From: Pseudomonas rhizosphaerae
Lineage (GTDB): Bacteria > Pseudomonadota > Gammaproteobacteria > Pseudomonadales > Pseudomonadaceae
Direction: 5' to 3'
Length of the DNA stretch: 64,000 nt
NCBI RefSeq assembly: GCF_000761155.1
Contig: NZ_CP009533.1
Coordinates: 1,736,001 to 1,800,000 of the forward strand
Shown here: one piece after another, positions 36,213 to 45,342 of the stretch
Numbering within the stretch: position 1 is the first letter of the stretch
How the letters are laid out: each line of letters begins with the position of its first letter
Notes under the pieces: generated by a model
What the model was told of the DNA's origin: nothing
The model's database searches: none
What the model saw: the letters and a program-made list of their open reading frames with translations, nothing else
Position numbers and translations under genes: made by a program

Positions 36213-37177
36213 ACGGCAAACTCGGGCAGGAGATACTCCTGCAATTCGGCGATCACTTCCAACGCCGGGCGCCGTGTCGGTTTGAGGTTCAGGGCGACAT
36301 GGTTGATGCCCGCCTCGCGCTGGTCGGCGAAAAACTTTTTCAGAGCGTTCCTGCCGCCGCGCAGGACGCGACCGGTCTGCAGGGGGGCATCGGCGTCCAC
36401 GTCCAGGTCGAACATCGCCCCATAGCCGAACGGCACGAAACCCCGCGATGCAGTCATTTCACGCCAGTGCGGCACCACTTCCGGCATCCGTTGGGCGTCG
36501 CCGTGCCAGATCCAGGCATCGACGTGTTCGGCCAGCCATTCGAGGCTTTGCCCGGCGCGGCCTATGGCAATGATGGGGATGCGCGAAGCCGCTGCTTTGG
36601 GTACCAGGTCGATGTCGCCGCGCAAATGACCGAAATGCTCTGTTTTCAAACGCGGGAACGACACTGAGGTCAGGGTCTTGATCAAAGCCACCGCTTCGCG
36701 ATAGCGCTCCACACGCGTGCCGAAGTCGACTCCGAACGCCGGGTATTCGGTGGGTCGGTCACCGGAGGCCATGCCGGCCAGAAAGCGTCCGCCCAACAGC
36801 TGATCGGCGGTGGTGATCTGCTTGGCGGTGATCACCGGTTCTCGCAGGGGCGTTACGAACCCGGCGGTGCCGATCGCGATGCGTTGGGTGAGCGCGGCCA
36901 GCCAACCGGCGTACACCAGCGGGTCGAGCACCTGGCCCGTGTCGCCGAACGAGGGGTCGTAGAAGGGCACGTCGCGCAACCACAACGCAGCGGCGTCGCT
37001 GCGATCCAGGCTCTGCACGATCTCGGCCTGGTCCGACAGGCTCGGGAACGGGCTGTCCGGATAGCCACAGGCAGGCGCAATGAAGCCGATGCTCAACTGG
37101 CCCGGCTGGAAGGTACGGCTGAACGCGTCATGGTCAGCCAGGTCGTGCGATTGAGTGTCCTGATTTCGTACATTCAT
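36206..37177 (-). CDS. Luciferase-like (LLM class) flavin-dependent oxidoreductase
   Basis: The 323-residue TIM-barrel protein has luciferase-like family signatures: LSIGFIAPACGYPD at the start, ALWLRDVPFYDPSFGDTGQVLDPLVYAGWLAALTQRIAIGTAGFVTPLREPVITAKQITTADQLLGGRF in the middle, and RVERYREAVALIKTL. It should use reduced flavin supplied by a separate reductase, which is not next to it; the substrate is unknown. The ATG at 37177 was chosen as the family-like start. It converges with the gntR gene and lies beside the deo cluster without an obvious link. Confidence 0.85.
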   Translation of the reverse strand: MNVRNQDTQSHDLADHDAFSRTFQPGQLSIGFIAPACGYPDSPFPSLSDQAEIVQSLDRSDAAALWLRDVPFYDPSFGDTGQVLDPLVYAGWLAALTQRIAIGTAGFVTPLREPVITAKQITTADQLLGGRFLAGMASGDRPTEYPAFGVDFGTRVERYREAVALIKTLTSVSFPRLKTEHFGHLRGDIDLVPKAAASRIPIIAIGRAGQSLEWLAEHVDAWIWHGDAQRMPEVVPHWREMTASRGFVPFGYGAMFDLDVDADAPLQTGRVLRGGRNALKKFFADQREAGINHVALNLKPTRRPALEVIAELQEYLLPEFAVA

Positions 37178-37288
37178 AGTGTCTGTCCAAGATTCAAGAG
37201 ATGGCATCAGTCTAACGGCCAGCCTGATGCCTGTTTCCGACCTTTTGGATCGACACTGGTGAAAAACATTCCTCAATCGCGCGTGGAC

Positions 37289-37969
37289 TCAGTAGCCGGT
37301 GCCCGCGTGGCTGCCGGTGACGATGGCGATCCCCGAGCTGGTGCCCAGGCGGGTAGCGCCTGCTTCGATCATGGCCTTGGCCGTGGCTACGTCGCGCACG
37401 CCGCCCGATGCCTTGACACCGATATCCGGGCCGACCACCCGACGCATCAGGGCGACGTCTTCAAGGGTGGCGCCGCTGCGGCTGAAACCGGTGGAGGTCT
37501 TGACGAAGGCAACGCCCAATTCGCGGCAGATCTCGCACGCACGCACCTTCTGCGCCTCGTCGAGCAGGCAGGTTTCCAGGATCACTTTGAGTGGCACCTT
37601 GCCGCAGGCCTTCAGTACGGCGGCGATGTCATCGCGAACGTCGGTGTACAGGCCGTCCTTGAGCCAGCCGATGTTCAACACCATGTCGACTTCCTGCGCA
37701 CCGGCTGCGATGGTCAGCGTCGTTTCCGAAGCCTTGGCAGCGCTCAACCCCGCGCCCAGCGGAAAGCCCACTACTGCGCAGACCTTGACCGCAGAGCCTG
37801 CCAGGCGCTGCGCCGCGAAAGGCACTTGGCTCGAATTCACGCATACCGAATAGAAGCCATGCTCGCGGGCCTCTGCGCACAGTGTGGCGATCTGCTCGCG
37901 GCTGGCATCGGCTGCCAGCAAAGTGTGATCGATGGTTTGGGCCAGTGCAGCGGGGTCGAGTGAAGTCAT
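37289..37969 (-). CDS. deoC: Deoxyribose-phosphate aldolase DeoC
   Basis: The 226-residue enzyme splits 2-deoxy-D-ribose 5-phosphate into glyceraldehyde 3-phosphate and acetaldehyde. It has the short-form DeoC pattern: [53 protein letters not shown], the region FVKTSTGF with the Schiff-base lysine, and VKASGGVRD with the second lysine. It is divergent from deoR with an operator-like site between them and completes the pathway begun by DeoK. Confidence 0.95.
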   Translation of the reverse strand: MTSLDPAALAQTIDHTLLAADASREQIATLCAEAREHGFYSVCVNSSQVPFAAQRLAGSAVKVCAVVGFPLGAGLSAAKASETTLTIAAGAQEVDMVLNIGWLKDGLYTDVRDDIAAVLKACGKVPLKVILETCLLDEAQKVRACEICRELGVAFVKTSTGFSRSGATLEDVALMRRVVGPDIGVKASGGVRDVATAKAMIEAGATRLGTSSGIAIVTGSHAGTGY

Positions 37970-38014
37970 GGAGCGATTCCTGTCATCAGTGGAAACACGG
38001 GGCTTGAGCCCGCA

Positions 38015-38030
38015 CGTTATAAAATTAACA
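38015..38030. promoter_or_regulatory. DeoR-type operator in the deoC-deoR intergenic region
   Basis: CGTTATAAAATTAACA is an imperfect palindrome with half-sites GTTAT and TTAAC. It closely resembles the perfect palindrome before deoK (42269-42284) and the E. coli DeoR operator, which has TGTTA and TAACA as outer arms. It lies 45 bases before deoC and about 58 before deoR, so one site could control both. Confidence 0.55.
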
Positions 38031-38088
38031 ATCGGTGTTACTTTGTTCGCGGTATCAACCGTCCCTACACCACCAACGGATCGCCGGC

Positions 38089-38859
38089 ATGCCCGTGGAC
38101 GTCAAGAAAACCAATCGAATCAAACAGATCCAACAGGTCCTGCAAGACCAGAAGGCCGTTCATCTGCGCGAAATGGCCGCGCTGCTCGACGTGTCCGAAA
38201 TGACCTTGCGCCGCGACCTGAGTCGGCATCCGCAACAGCTGCGTCTGCTGGGCGGCTACATCACCCGCGCCCACGACGATCCGGAGCCCGGGGATTACCG
38301 GGTCAGCGAGCAGGACACCCGGCACGTCGAGGAAAAGCGCCGGATCGGCAAGCTGGCCGCCGCTTTCATCCAGCCGGGTGATACGGTGTTCTTCGATTGC
38401 GGGACGACGGTCCCTTTCGTGGTCGACTTCATTCCCGACGATCTGGAGTTCACCGCGGTATGCAATTCGCTGAACGTCCTGCTCAAGCTGCAACACAAAC
38501 CCCACTGCAGCATCGTCCTGTGTGGCGGTGTCTTTCACCGCAAGAACCAGGTGTTCGAGAGCCAGGCCGAAGCCAGTATTCTGGATGGCGTGCGCTTGAC
38601 CTGGGCGTTCGTGTCCGCCGCCGGGATCAGCCTGGAGTGTGGCGTCACCTGCTTCAATTTCCACGAGGTGGAGGTCAAGCAGAAAGTCATGCGCCAGGCG
38701 CGGCAATGCCTGCTGCTGGCCGATCACTCCAAGTTCGACGCCGTGCGCACGGCGCACTTTGGCGCGTTGAGCGACTTCCAGTGCGTGGTCAGTGACAAGA
38801 AAATCCCCCGTGCCTACCGCGAAGCCATCCAGGCGGGCGGCGCCCAGCTGGTGTTGTAG
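38089..38859 (+). CDS. deoR: Deoxyribose regulon repressor DeoR
   Basis: The 256-residue DeoR-family repressor closely resembles E. coli DeoR. The helix-turn-helix covers residues 8-50 ([34 protein letters not shown]). The effector domain shows [52 protein letters not shown] and VDHSKF-like [11 protein letters not shown]. The effector of DeoR is deoxyribose 5-phosphate, the product of DeoK. The ATG at 38089 begins at the family start; the upstream Shine-Dalgarno is weak (CGGA). Confidence 0.92.
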   Translation: MPVDVKKTNRIKQIQQVLQDQKAVHLREMAALLDVSEMTLRRDLSRHPQQLRLLGGYITRAHDDPEPGDYRVSEQDTRHVEEKRRIGKLAAAFIQPGDTVFFDCGTTVPFVVDFIPDDLEFTAVCNSLNVLLKLQHKPHCSIVLCGGVFHRKNQVFESQAEASILDGVRLTWAFVSAAGISLECGVTCFNFHEVEVKQKVMRQARQCLLLADHSKFDAVRTAHFGALSDFQCVVSDKKIPRAYREAIQAGGAQLVL

Positions 38860-38864
38860 ACCGC

Positions 38865-39932
38865 TCACGTGGGCAACGCCCGCCGTTCCGCCACTCCGAG
38901 AAAACCGGTGCGCACGCTGAATTCGGCGCGCGCACCGGGTGCCACGCTGCGGACGTTGCCCTTGGCCTGTTCGGCGCGGTAACCCTCAGGCTCGCAGGTG
39001 GCAGGCAAGACGAACGCCGCTACCTGCTGGTCCGCGTTGTGCAGGATCCAGCGCGCCGCGTGGTCGAACTGGCGAGGGCTGTAGCGGGTGTAGAAGGCCG
39101 CGCCATCGGGATGCTCCAGAAAGAAGTGCGCCTGGCCATCGGCATCGCTGCGCACGTCATCGAAGAAGCAGACGATTTCCGGGTCGTACAGCGCAGGGGA
39201 GTCGAGTACTGCAAGGCGCGTCGGGTCTTCGCTCAGGTGTGCCATGTAGTCGGTCCAGGCCGGCGTCGGCCGCACATGGGCCGGTACGCTGGCGCGCACG
39301 CGGGTGCGTTCGCAGCCCAACGGCTGGCTCAGCCGCGCGCCTTCGACATAGGCGTAGTTCATGTGGGCCATGTACATCAGGTCCATGGGCTTGCCCGCCA
39401 GGTTGACCACGTGCATGCCGATGTCAAACAGCCCGCTGGCCGGGCGCAGGGTCACGCTGGGGCTGGCTCGGTAGTGGTCGCCAAAACCTTGTACGTATTC
39501 ATACGTGCCGCCCAGGCGCAAGTAGACGCCGTGCTCGTCTTCGCCCGTTTCCAGCCAGGCCTCGTCCATCGGCGCGCAGGGCATTTCGCCGTGCAGCGCG
39601 TGGTCATCCTCCGGCCCTGGGCAGCCGTTGCGCAGCAAGCCACTGTGAAACATGAAGCAGCCATAGGTGCCGATCACGCTGGCAGTAGGGCGGGGCTGGC
39701 TGAACATGTTGCGCATGGTCAGGTCATGGCCATCGAACTCGGCCGACCAGATCATCTGCCCCTGCCAGGGCAATATCACCAACTTGCCGCGGCTGTTCTC
39801 CAGCGACAGCGCCTTGACCCCGCTGGGGTAGGTCCAGGCGCGTACGCTGAAATGGCGCGACTCGAGCAGGGTCCGGCTGGCGTTGTCCCACAACTGTGGG
39901 TACAGCGGCAGGCGCAGGTGGTCGGCACTCAT
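38865..39932 (-). CDS. deoX: DUF4432 aldose-1-epimerase-like protein, DeoX type
   Basis: The 355-residue protein belongs to the DUF4432 galactose-mutarotase-like fold: VILPWQGQMIWSAEFDGHDLTMRNMFSQPRP, YGCFMFHSGLLRNGCPGPEDDHALHGEMPCAPMDEAWLE, and conserved His and Glu near the centre. In Salmonella deoQKPX the last gene, deoX, encodes such a protein, and here it follows deoK-deoP in the same order. A role as 2-deoxyribose mutarotase is plausible but unproven. The start overlaps the deoP stop by four bases. Confidence 0.85.
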   Translation of the reverse strand: MSADHLRLPLYPQLWDNASRTLLESRHFSVRAWTYPSGVKALSLENSRGKLVILPWQGQMIWSAEFDGHDLTMRNMFSQPRPTASVIGTYGCFMFHSGLLRNGCPGPEDDHALHGEMPCAPMDEAWLETGEDEHGVYLRLGGTYEYVQGFGDHYRASPSVTLRPASGLFDIGMHVVNLAGKPMDLMYMAHMNYAYVEGARLSQPLGCERTRVRASVPAHVRPTPAWTDYMAHLSEDPTRLAVLDSPALYDPEIVCFFDDVRSDADGQAHFFLEHPDGAAFYTRYSPRQFDHAARWILHNADQQVAAFVLPATCEPEGYRAEQAKGNVRSVAPGARAEFSVRTGFLGVAERRALPT

Positions 39933-41260
39933 TGCACCACCGCCGCAGGTGAGCCGTTCAGCACCGGTTGTGGCTGGCGCATGCAGCGCACCGCGTACAT
40001 CACGATGGCCACGAAGCACAGCAGCGGCACTGTGTAGGCGATCTGCATATTGCCGTTGTTGGCGTCGCTGAGCAGGCCCTGGAAGATCGGGATCACACCG
40101 CCGCCGACGATGCTCATCACCAGCAGCGAACCGCCGACGCCGGTGTCTTCACCGAGCCCGTCGATGGTCAGGCCGTAGATGGTCGGCCAGCAAGGACCGA
40201 GAAAGACGCTGACCCCAACGGCCGCGTACACCGCCGTGATGTTCGGGACCAGAATGGTATAGGCCAGCAGCAGGATGCACAGCACGCCATACAGCGCGAG
40301 CACCTTGGCTGGGTGCATCTTGCGCATCAGCAGGTTGGCGACCAGCTTGCCGACGAAGTAGGCAGCGAAGGTGATCAGCAGGAACCACGAGGCGCTGCGT
40401 TCGTTCATGCCGCCCATCTGCATGGCCAGGCGAATGGTGAAGCTCCACACACCCACCTGGGCGCCTACATAGAGGAATTGCGCCAGCACGCCGAAACAGA
40501 AGCGCGGATTGCGGCGCAGGCGGCCCAGGCTTTCGCCAAGGCTGGCCCGGGGTTCGCTGGCGCTACGGTTGCCCTTGCAGGCCGGAAAACGGGTGATGGC
40601 AATGAGGATGAACATCAGGATGAGCACGGCGATCATCCATTTGTACGGCAGCAAGGTGGACTGGATCATCTGTAACTGCTGCACCGCCGCCTCGCTGGTG
40701 CTCATCTGGGTCAACTGCTCGTGGGTGGCGTCGGTGTCCTTGAACATCACGAAGCTGCCAACGTAGACCCCGGTCATGGCGCCGAACGGGTGGAAGGTCT
40801 GGGAGATGTTCAGGCGTCGCGTGCCGGTCTTCCGCGGCCCCATCAGGGTCGAATAGGTGTTGCACGCGGTTTCCAGGAACGACAGGCCGGCTGCGATGAC
40901 GAACAGCGCGATCAGAAACATGCCGTACTTGGCGGTGGACGCCGCCGGGAAGAACAACGCGCAGCCGAACAGGTAGAGCATCAGGCCAATGAGGATCGTG
41001 GTCTTGTAGCTGAAGCGACGCACCACCAGTGCCGCCGGTATGGCAACGAAGAAGTAGCCCAGGTAGAACGCCGACTGGACGAAAGCCGACTGGAAGTCGC
41101 TGAGCAGGAAGGCCTTCTTGAAGTGAGCGATGAGCACATCGTTCATGCCGGCCGCAGCGGCCCACAGGGCGAAGATCAGACACAGCAGGATGAAGGCGAA
41201 CCACGGCGTGCGGTTCAGGTAGAACCCGTCCGGGGTTTGTTGCAGCGCAGGCTTATTCAT
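39929..41260 (-). CDS. deoP: 2-Deoxy-D-ribose permease DeoP (FucP-type MFS)
   Basis: The 443-residue MFS symporter is of the FucP/FGHS branch, with about twelve membrane helices. FucP-type signatures are LIFALWAAAAGMNDVLIAHFKKAFLLSDFQSAFVQSAFYLGYFFVAIPAALVVRRFSYK, LSFLETACNTYSTLMGPRKTGTRRLNISQTFHPFGAMTG and LGPCWPTIYGLTIDGLGEDTGVGGSLLVMSIVGGGVIP. Placement between deoK and deoX matches Salmonella deoKPX and identifies the sugar. It lies 30 bases after deoK. Confidence 0.92.
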   Translation of the reverse strand: MNKPALQQTPDGFYLNRTPWFAFILLCLIFALWAAAAGMNDVLIAHFKKAFLLSDFQSAFVQSAFYLGYFFVAIPAALVVRRFSYKTTILIGLMLYLFGCALFFPAASTAKYGMFLIALFVIAAGLSFLETACNTYSTLMGPRKTGTRRLNISQTFHPFGAMTGVYVGSFVMFKDTDATHEQLTQMSTSEAAVQQLQMIQSTLLPYKWMIAVLILMFILIAITRFPACKGNRSASEPRASLGESLGRLRRNPRFCFGVLAQFLYVGAQVGVWSFTIRLAMQMGGMNERSASWFLLITFAAYFVGKLVANLLMRKMHPAKVLALYGVLCILLLAYTILVPNITAVYAAVGVSVFLGPCWPTIYGLTIDGLGEDTGVGGSLLVMSIVGGGVIPIFQGLLSDANNGNMQIAYTVPLLCFVAIVMYAVRCMRQPQPVLNGSPAAVVQ

Positions 41261-41290
41261 TATTGTTCTCCGCGAGAGTGCTGGTGAGGT

Positions 41291-42217
41291 TCAGCGGGCC
41301 GATGTATCGAGAAACCGTGCGAACGTAGCCGCATCGGGGTAGGAAGATTGTGTGCCCAGGCCGGTGACCGAACAGGCGGAGTAGGCCACCGCCTGGTGCA
41401 TTGCCTGGCGAATATCTCGGTCCTGACTCCAGTGACGGGCAAAGCAACCGATGAAGGCATCGCCTGCGCCACTGGTGTCGCGTGCCTCGACCTTGACCCC
41501 GGGAACCTGCCACTCGCCTTCGGCGCCCACGTACAAAGCGCCTTGCTCGCCCAAGGTGACGATGACGTGGCGCATGCCCTTGGCCACCAATGTCCGCGCC
41601 GCCTGTGCAGCTTCTTCGGCAGAGGTCACCGGCAACCCGCTGATGAGGGCCAGTTCGCTTTCGTTGGGGATCAGGAAGTCCAGCAGCGCCAGGTGGTCGT
41701 TGCTCAGACCGGCCAGGGCAGGGGCGGGGTTGAGCAGCACGGCGATGGCATGGCGACGGGCGAATTCGATGGCGTGGTAGACGGTTGCCAGTTCGATTTC
41801 CAGCTGCAGCACGATCAAGGCGCAGTCGCGTAGCTGTGCCTCGGCGCGGTCGATGTCGGCTGGCTGCAGGTGCGCGTTGGCGCCTTTGACGATCAGGATG
41901 CTGTTGTGGGAGTTCTCCTGGACGAAGATCGGTGCAACGCCGCTGGATACGCCCGGTACGCGCTCGACGAAGCGCGAGTCGATACCCAGGCGTTGGAAAT
42001 TGGCCAGGGTGGTGTCGGCGAAGCCGTCGTCGCCCACCTTGCTCAGCATCAGCACGTCAGCCCCCAGCAGCGCCGCAGCCGCAGCCTGATTGGCGCCTTT
42101 GCCACCACAGCCCATGGCGAAACGGGGTGCTTCGAGGGTTTCACCCTGGGCAGGCATGCGATCGATGTAGGTAATCAGATCGACCATGTTGCTGCCGATG
42201 ACTGCAATCTTGCTCAT
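41291..42217 (-). CDS. deoK: 2-Deoxy-D-ribose kinase DeoK (ribokinase family)
   Basis: The 308-residue PfkB kinase is very like Salmonella DeoK: GSNMVDLITYIDRMP.QGETLEAP at the start, CGGKGANQAAAAALLG, KVGDDGFADTTLANF, SSGVAPIFVQ, and the anion hole with the catalytic Asp in DTSGAGDAFIGCF near the end. The MVDLITY sequence in place of the usual ribokinase start is typical of deoxyribokinase. It makes deoxyribose 5-phosphate, the substrate of DeoC and inducer of DeoR. The ATG at 42217 heads the operon deoK-deoP-deoX. Confidence 0.93.
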   Translation of the reverse strand: MSKIAVIGSNMVDLITYIDRMPAQGETLEAPRFAMGCGGKGANQAAAAALLGADVLMLSKVGDDGFADTTLANFQRLGIDSRFVERVPGVSSGVAPIFVQENSHNSILIVKGANAHLQPADIDRAEAQLRDCALIVLQLEIELATVYHAIEFARRHAIAVLLNPAPALAGLSNDHLALLDFLIPNESELALISGLPVTSAEEAAQAARTLVAKGMRHVIVTLGEQGALYVGAEGEWQVPGVKVEARDTSGAGDAFIGCFARHWSQDRDIRQAMHQAVAYSACSVTGLGTQSSYPDAATFARFLDTSAR

Positions 42218-42550
42218 TGTTGTTGTGACCTCGCCAGCGCCGACGGAAGCATCCACGGCTGTTATTTGTGTTATTTAAATAACATTTTCTGTGAGGATTC
42301 AATCTTTATTTTATGCGGCTGCAGTGATGTCGCAATGACATCGGTCAAAACATAAGGTTCAAAAGTCATACAAAAATAATTAATTGTACAATTTTTTGTA
42401 AAGTTATCTCGATGCCTACCGATACGCACGTTTGACCACAGAACACTTGTGATCAGCCAAAGGGCCAGACAGAGCCCGGCGTCCGAGAAAATGGACCGTT
42501 CTCACCCAAGACCCACAACAAACCGACCCATTCCGGGCTGTGAGAACTTT
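42218..42550. other. Intergenic region between deoK and the chemoreceptor gene
   Basis: The 333 bases separate divergent genes. The deoK-proximal part holds a DeoR-type operator (42269-42284) in an AT-rich stretch. The middle (42355-42400) is AT-rich and could hold promoters. I see no gene; a frame open from 42449 runs into the chemoreceptor but its first 34 codons are not family-like. Confidence 0.6.
42269..42284. promoter_or_regulatory. DeoR-type operator upstream of deoK
   Basis: TGTTATTTAAATAACA is a perfect 16-base palindrome whose outer five bases (TGTTA and TAACA) equal those of the E. coli DeoR operator. A further GTTATTTG lies directly beside it at 42261-42268. It is about 52 bases before the deoK start, well placed for repression. 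Confidence 0.65.
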
Positions 42551-44575
42551 ATGAACATCCTTGCTCCTGCCGTCACATTGGCCAACCGGCTACGCTTCCC
42601 GACAAAATTCGCGGTACTTGCCTTCATCGTTCTGGTCCCGCTGCTCCTGCTCGGTACCCGCTTCATCGTTCAGCTCAATGACAGCCTGGCGGTCATACGC
42701 TCGGAGCAGACCGGCCAGCGCTACCTGCTGGATGTAACGCCGATCCTGCGCCTGTCCATGATGCAACGCGCGTTGACCAACCGTTTGCTCAGCGGCGACC
42801 AGACCGCGCAGGCTGATGTCCTGGCCAACCAGGCGAAGATCGAGGCTGCGTTCTCGAAACTGGCGACCACCGATGGCCAGTTCAACGACGCCTTGCAGAC
42901 CGGCGATCGCGTGGAGCGCCTGCATGCCTCGGCTACGCGCTTGATGTCGTCGGCCAAGCCCGGCGTCGATCCGAGCGGCATGTTCGATGGATGGAACGAC
43001 CAACTGACCGAGACGCTCAATTTCGTCTACTACGTTTCGGCCACCTCCGGCATGGTGCTGGATGAGGATTACGCCTCGCTGTTCATGATCGACCTGAGTA
43101 CGCTACGTTTGCCCCGGCAGATCAACATCGTCGGGCAATTGCGTGGGTTGGCCAGCGGGCTGCGTGAAGGGCAGCCGTTGAGCCCGGCAACGCGTGGCGT
43201 GATCAAGTCGATGCTCAAGAACGAGTTGCTGATCCACAAGGAGTTGCAGCAAAGCCTGGAATTGCTGCGTCGCCGAGAGCCCGCGCTGGCCGATCGCATT
43301 CAGGCACCCATCGACAGTGCGTTCATGAGCCTGACCGGCTTCCGTGCCGATCTTGATGCGGTCACGTCCTCCACCAGCGATACGCTGGTCAACGTGCAGA
43401 ACGTACCCGCCAAGGGCAACACGGTGGTGGCCGAGCTGTACAAGGCGCAAGACACGCTGCAGGAAGAGCTGCTCAACCGCCTGGCCTATCGGGCTCAGGA
43501 AAAGACATCGGAACGCCTGTTCATTCTCGGCATGTTCGCTGTCGTCGGCTTGTTGCTGGTGTACGTTTTCTGCGGCATCTACAGTGCCATGCGTCGCAGC
43601 ATTCAAGATGTGCTGCAGGCCACCCAGCTCATCGCCCAAGGTGACTTGAGCACACGCGTCCAGGTTCGCGGAAAAGACGAAATGGCCGACGTGGGCAACA
43701 GCCTGAACCGCATGGTACAAGCCTTCGGCAGCTCGCTGACCCAGGTCGAGCGCAGCTCGCAGTCCGTTTCCGACGCCGCTGCGCGCATGGGTGTCTCCAT
43801 CGACAGTGCCAAGCGCGCGATGAGCACTCAGCAAGGCGAGACCGAACAAGTGGCCACGGCCATCAACGAGATGACCGCCAGCGTTGCCGACGTGGCGCAG
43901 AACACCGAAGGCGCCGCCCACGCTGCCGGGCAGGCCAGCCAGTCCACCCATGCCGGCCTGGCACAGATGCACGAAACCAAAGTCACCATTGAGTCTCTGG
44001 CCGACGAAGTGGAGCGCAGCGCGCAGAAAGTCTCGGCGCTGGCCCAGCACAGCCAGCAGATCGGCGGGGTCATCGAGGTGATTCGCAATATCGCCGACCA
44101 GACCAACCTGCTGGCCCTCAATGCGGCCATCGAAGCCGCCCGTGCCGGGGAACAGGGCCGTGGCTTTGCCGTGGTCGCCGACGAGGTGCGGACCCTGGCT
44201 TCACGCACGCAGAACTCGACCGAGGAAATCCGCCGGATTATCCAGGAGCTGCAATCGGCCACCTCGGCTGCTGTCGAGCAGATGAAGGCCGGCAGGCAGC
44301 GCGCCCAAGAGTGCTTGCAGTCGGCCGATGCGGCGTCGAACAGCCTGGATGCCATTAGCGAGGGTGTCGAGCAGATCGTCGGCATGAACACCCAGATCGC
44401 CAGCGCCGCCGTTCAGCAACATGCCGTGTCCGAAGACATCAACCGCAACGTGACCGAAATCCGCAATGGCAGCCTGGCGTTGATGGAAGGGATCGAAGAC
44501 AACGCGGTGACGGCGGAAGAACTCACCTTGTTGGCGACGGAACTGCGTACCGTGGTATCGCGATTCAAGGTGTAG
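42551..44575 (+). CDS. Transmembrane methyl-accepting chemotaxis protein
   Basis: The 674-residue receptor has a first membrane helix at about 20-40 ([19 protein letters not shown]), a large helical periplasmic part of about 290 residues, a second helix at about 328-350 ([21 protein letters not shown]), a HAMP at about 352-405 and the signalling domain with the tip [40 protein letters not shown]. The ligand domain is longer than a four-helix bundle (about 150) and not one I recognise. No CheB/CheR-binding pentapeptide is seen at the end. The start at 42551 sets the membrane helix at the usual distance; the ribosome site is weak. Confidence 0.9.
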   Translation: MNILAPAVTLANRLRFPTKFAVLAFIVLVPLLLLGTRFIVQLNDSLAVIRSEQTGQRYLLDVTPILRLSMMQRALTNRLLSGDQTAQADVLANQAKIEAAFSKLATTDGQFNDALQTGDRVERLHASATRLMSSAKPGVDPSGMFDGWNDQLTETLNFVYYVSATSGMVLDEDYASLFMIDLSTLRLPRQINIVGQLRGLASGLREGQPLSPATRGVIKSMLKNELLIHKELQQSLELLRRREPALADRIQAPIDSAFMSLTGFRADLDAVTSSTSDTLVNVQNVPAKGNTVVAELYKAQDTLQEELLNRLAYRAQEKTSERLFILGMFAVVGLLLVYVFCGIYSAMRRSIQDVLQATQLIAQGDLSTRVQVRGKDEMADVGNSLNRMVQAFGSSLTQVERSSQSVSDAAARMGVSIDSAKRAMSTQQGETEQVATAINEMTASVADVAQNTEGAAHAAGQASQSTHAGLAQMHETKVTIESLADEVERSAQKVSALAQHSQQIGGVIEVIRNIADQTNLLALNAAIEAARAGEQGRGFAVVADEVRTLASRTQNSTEEIRRIIQELQSATSAAVEQMKAGRQRAQECLQSADAASNSLDAISEGVEQIVGMNTQIASAAVQQHAVSEDINRNVTEIRNGSLALMEGIEDNAVTAEELTLLATELRTVVSRFKV

Positions 44576-44590
44576 CGAGGAAGAAACGGT

Positions 44591-44618
44591 GTCGATCCGC
44601 GCTCGGCGGCGGATCGAC
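44591..44618. terminator. Strong hairpin between convergent chemoreceptor and azoR genes
   Basis: GTCGATCCGC (44591-44600) pairs perfectly with GCGGATCGAC (44609-44618) around an eight-base loop. It fills the 53-base gap between two converging genes and probably ends both transcripts, though no T-run is present. Confidence 0.55.
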
Positions 44619-44628
44619 AGACCGAGGT

Positions 44629-45276
44629 CTAGCGGGGCTGGCTGCCTGAGGAAGCCAGAGTCGTGGCCAGCTTCGCAGCCGCATCGAGGGCGGCGGTGAA
44701 ATTGGCCTCGGCGGTTGCGGCATCGCCAAGGGTACCTTCCGATTCCACCGTGTCGATGGCGGGAATACCTACCATGCGGGCCCAGGTCCGCAGAAAAGCC
44801 ACCTGATGGTCGAAGTCTTCGGTGGGGTAATCTTCACCAAGCGCCACTCCACGGGTGGCCAGTACCACCACTTTCTTGCCTTTGAGCAGGCCGACCATGC
44901 CCTTGTCGTCGAAGTCGAACAGCACGCCGCGCTGTGACACCGAGTCGATCAGATGCTTGAGACGGTAGGGCACGCCGAAATTCCACATGGGCACACTGAA
45001 CACAATCACGTCAGCACGATGGAATCGCTCGCCCAGGGCGTGGATCTGTTTCCAGACAGCCGCCTGCTCGGCGGTCATTTCTACACCCTCCAAGTCCGCG
45101 TATTTGGCTTTCAACGCGGGGCCGTCGAACGGCAGCAGGTCGGTGGTCCAGACATCCAGTACGTCGACGGTAGTGTCCGGCGCAATCGATGCAGCCGTTT
45201 CGAGGTAGCGGTCGGCCAGTTTCAGGGAGGCCGAACGCTCCCCGCGAGGCGAGCTGGCAATGTGAAGAATATGCAT
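44629..45276 (-). CDS. azoR: FMN-dependent NADH azoreductase AzoR
   Basis: The 215-residue flavodoxin-fold enzyme has the AzoR pattern: ILHIASSPRGERSASLKLAD at the start, the FMN loop PMWNFGVPYRLKHLIDSVSQRGVLFDF, VVVLATRG, and a long C-terminal helix. It reduces quinones and azo compounds with NADH and protects against thiol and quinone stress. The ATG at 45276 follows AGGAA; the longer upstream frame is not needed. Confidence 0.93.
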   Translation of the reverse strand: MHILHIASSPRGERSASLKLADRYLETAASIAPDTTVDVLDVWTTDLLPFDGPALKAKYADLEGVEMTAEQAAVWKQIHALGERFHRADVIVFSVPMWNFGVPYRLKHLIDSVSQRGVLFDFDDKGMVGLLKGKKVVVLATRGVALGEDYPTEDFDHQVAFLRTWARMVGIPAIDTVESEGTLGDAATAEANFTAALDAAAKLATTLASSGSQPR

Positions 45277-45342
45277 ACACGGGGTTCCTGAGTGAGGGGC
45301 TGCGCAAGGTTTCAAATTAGTCCTCGACGCAAGCGCCGATGT

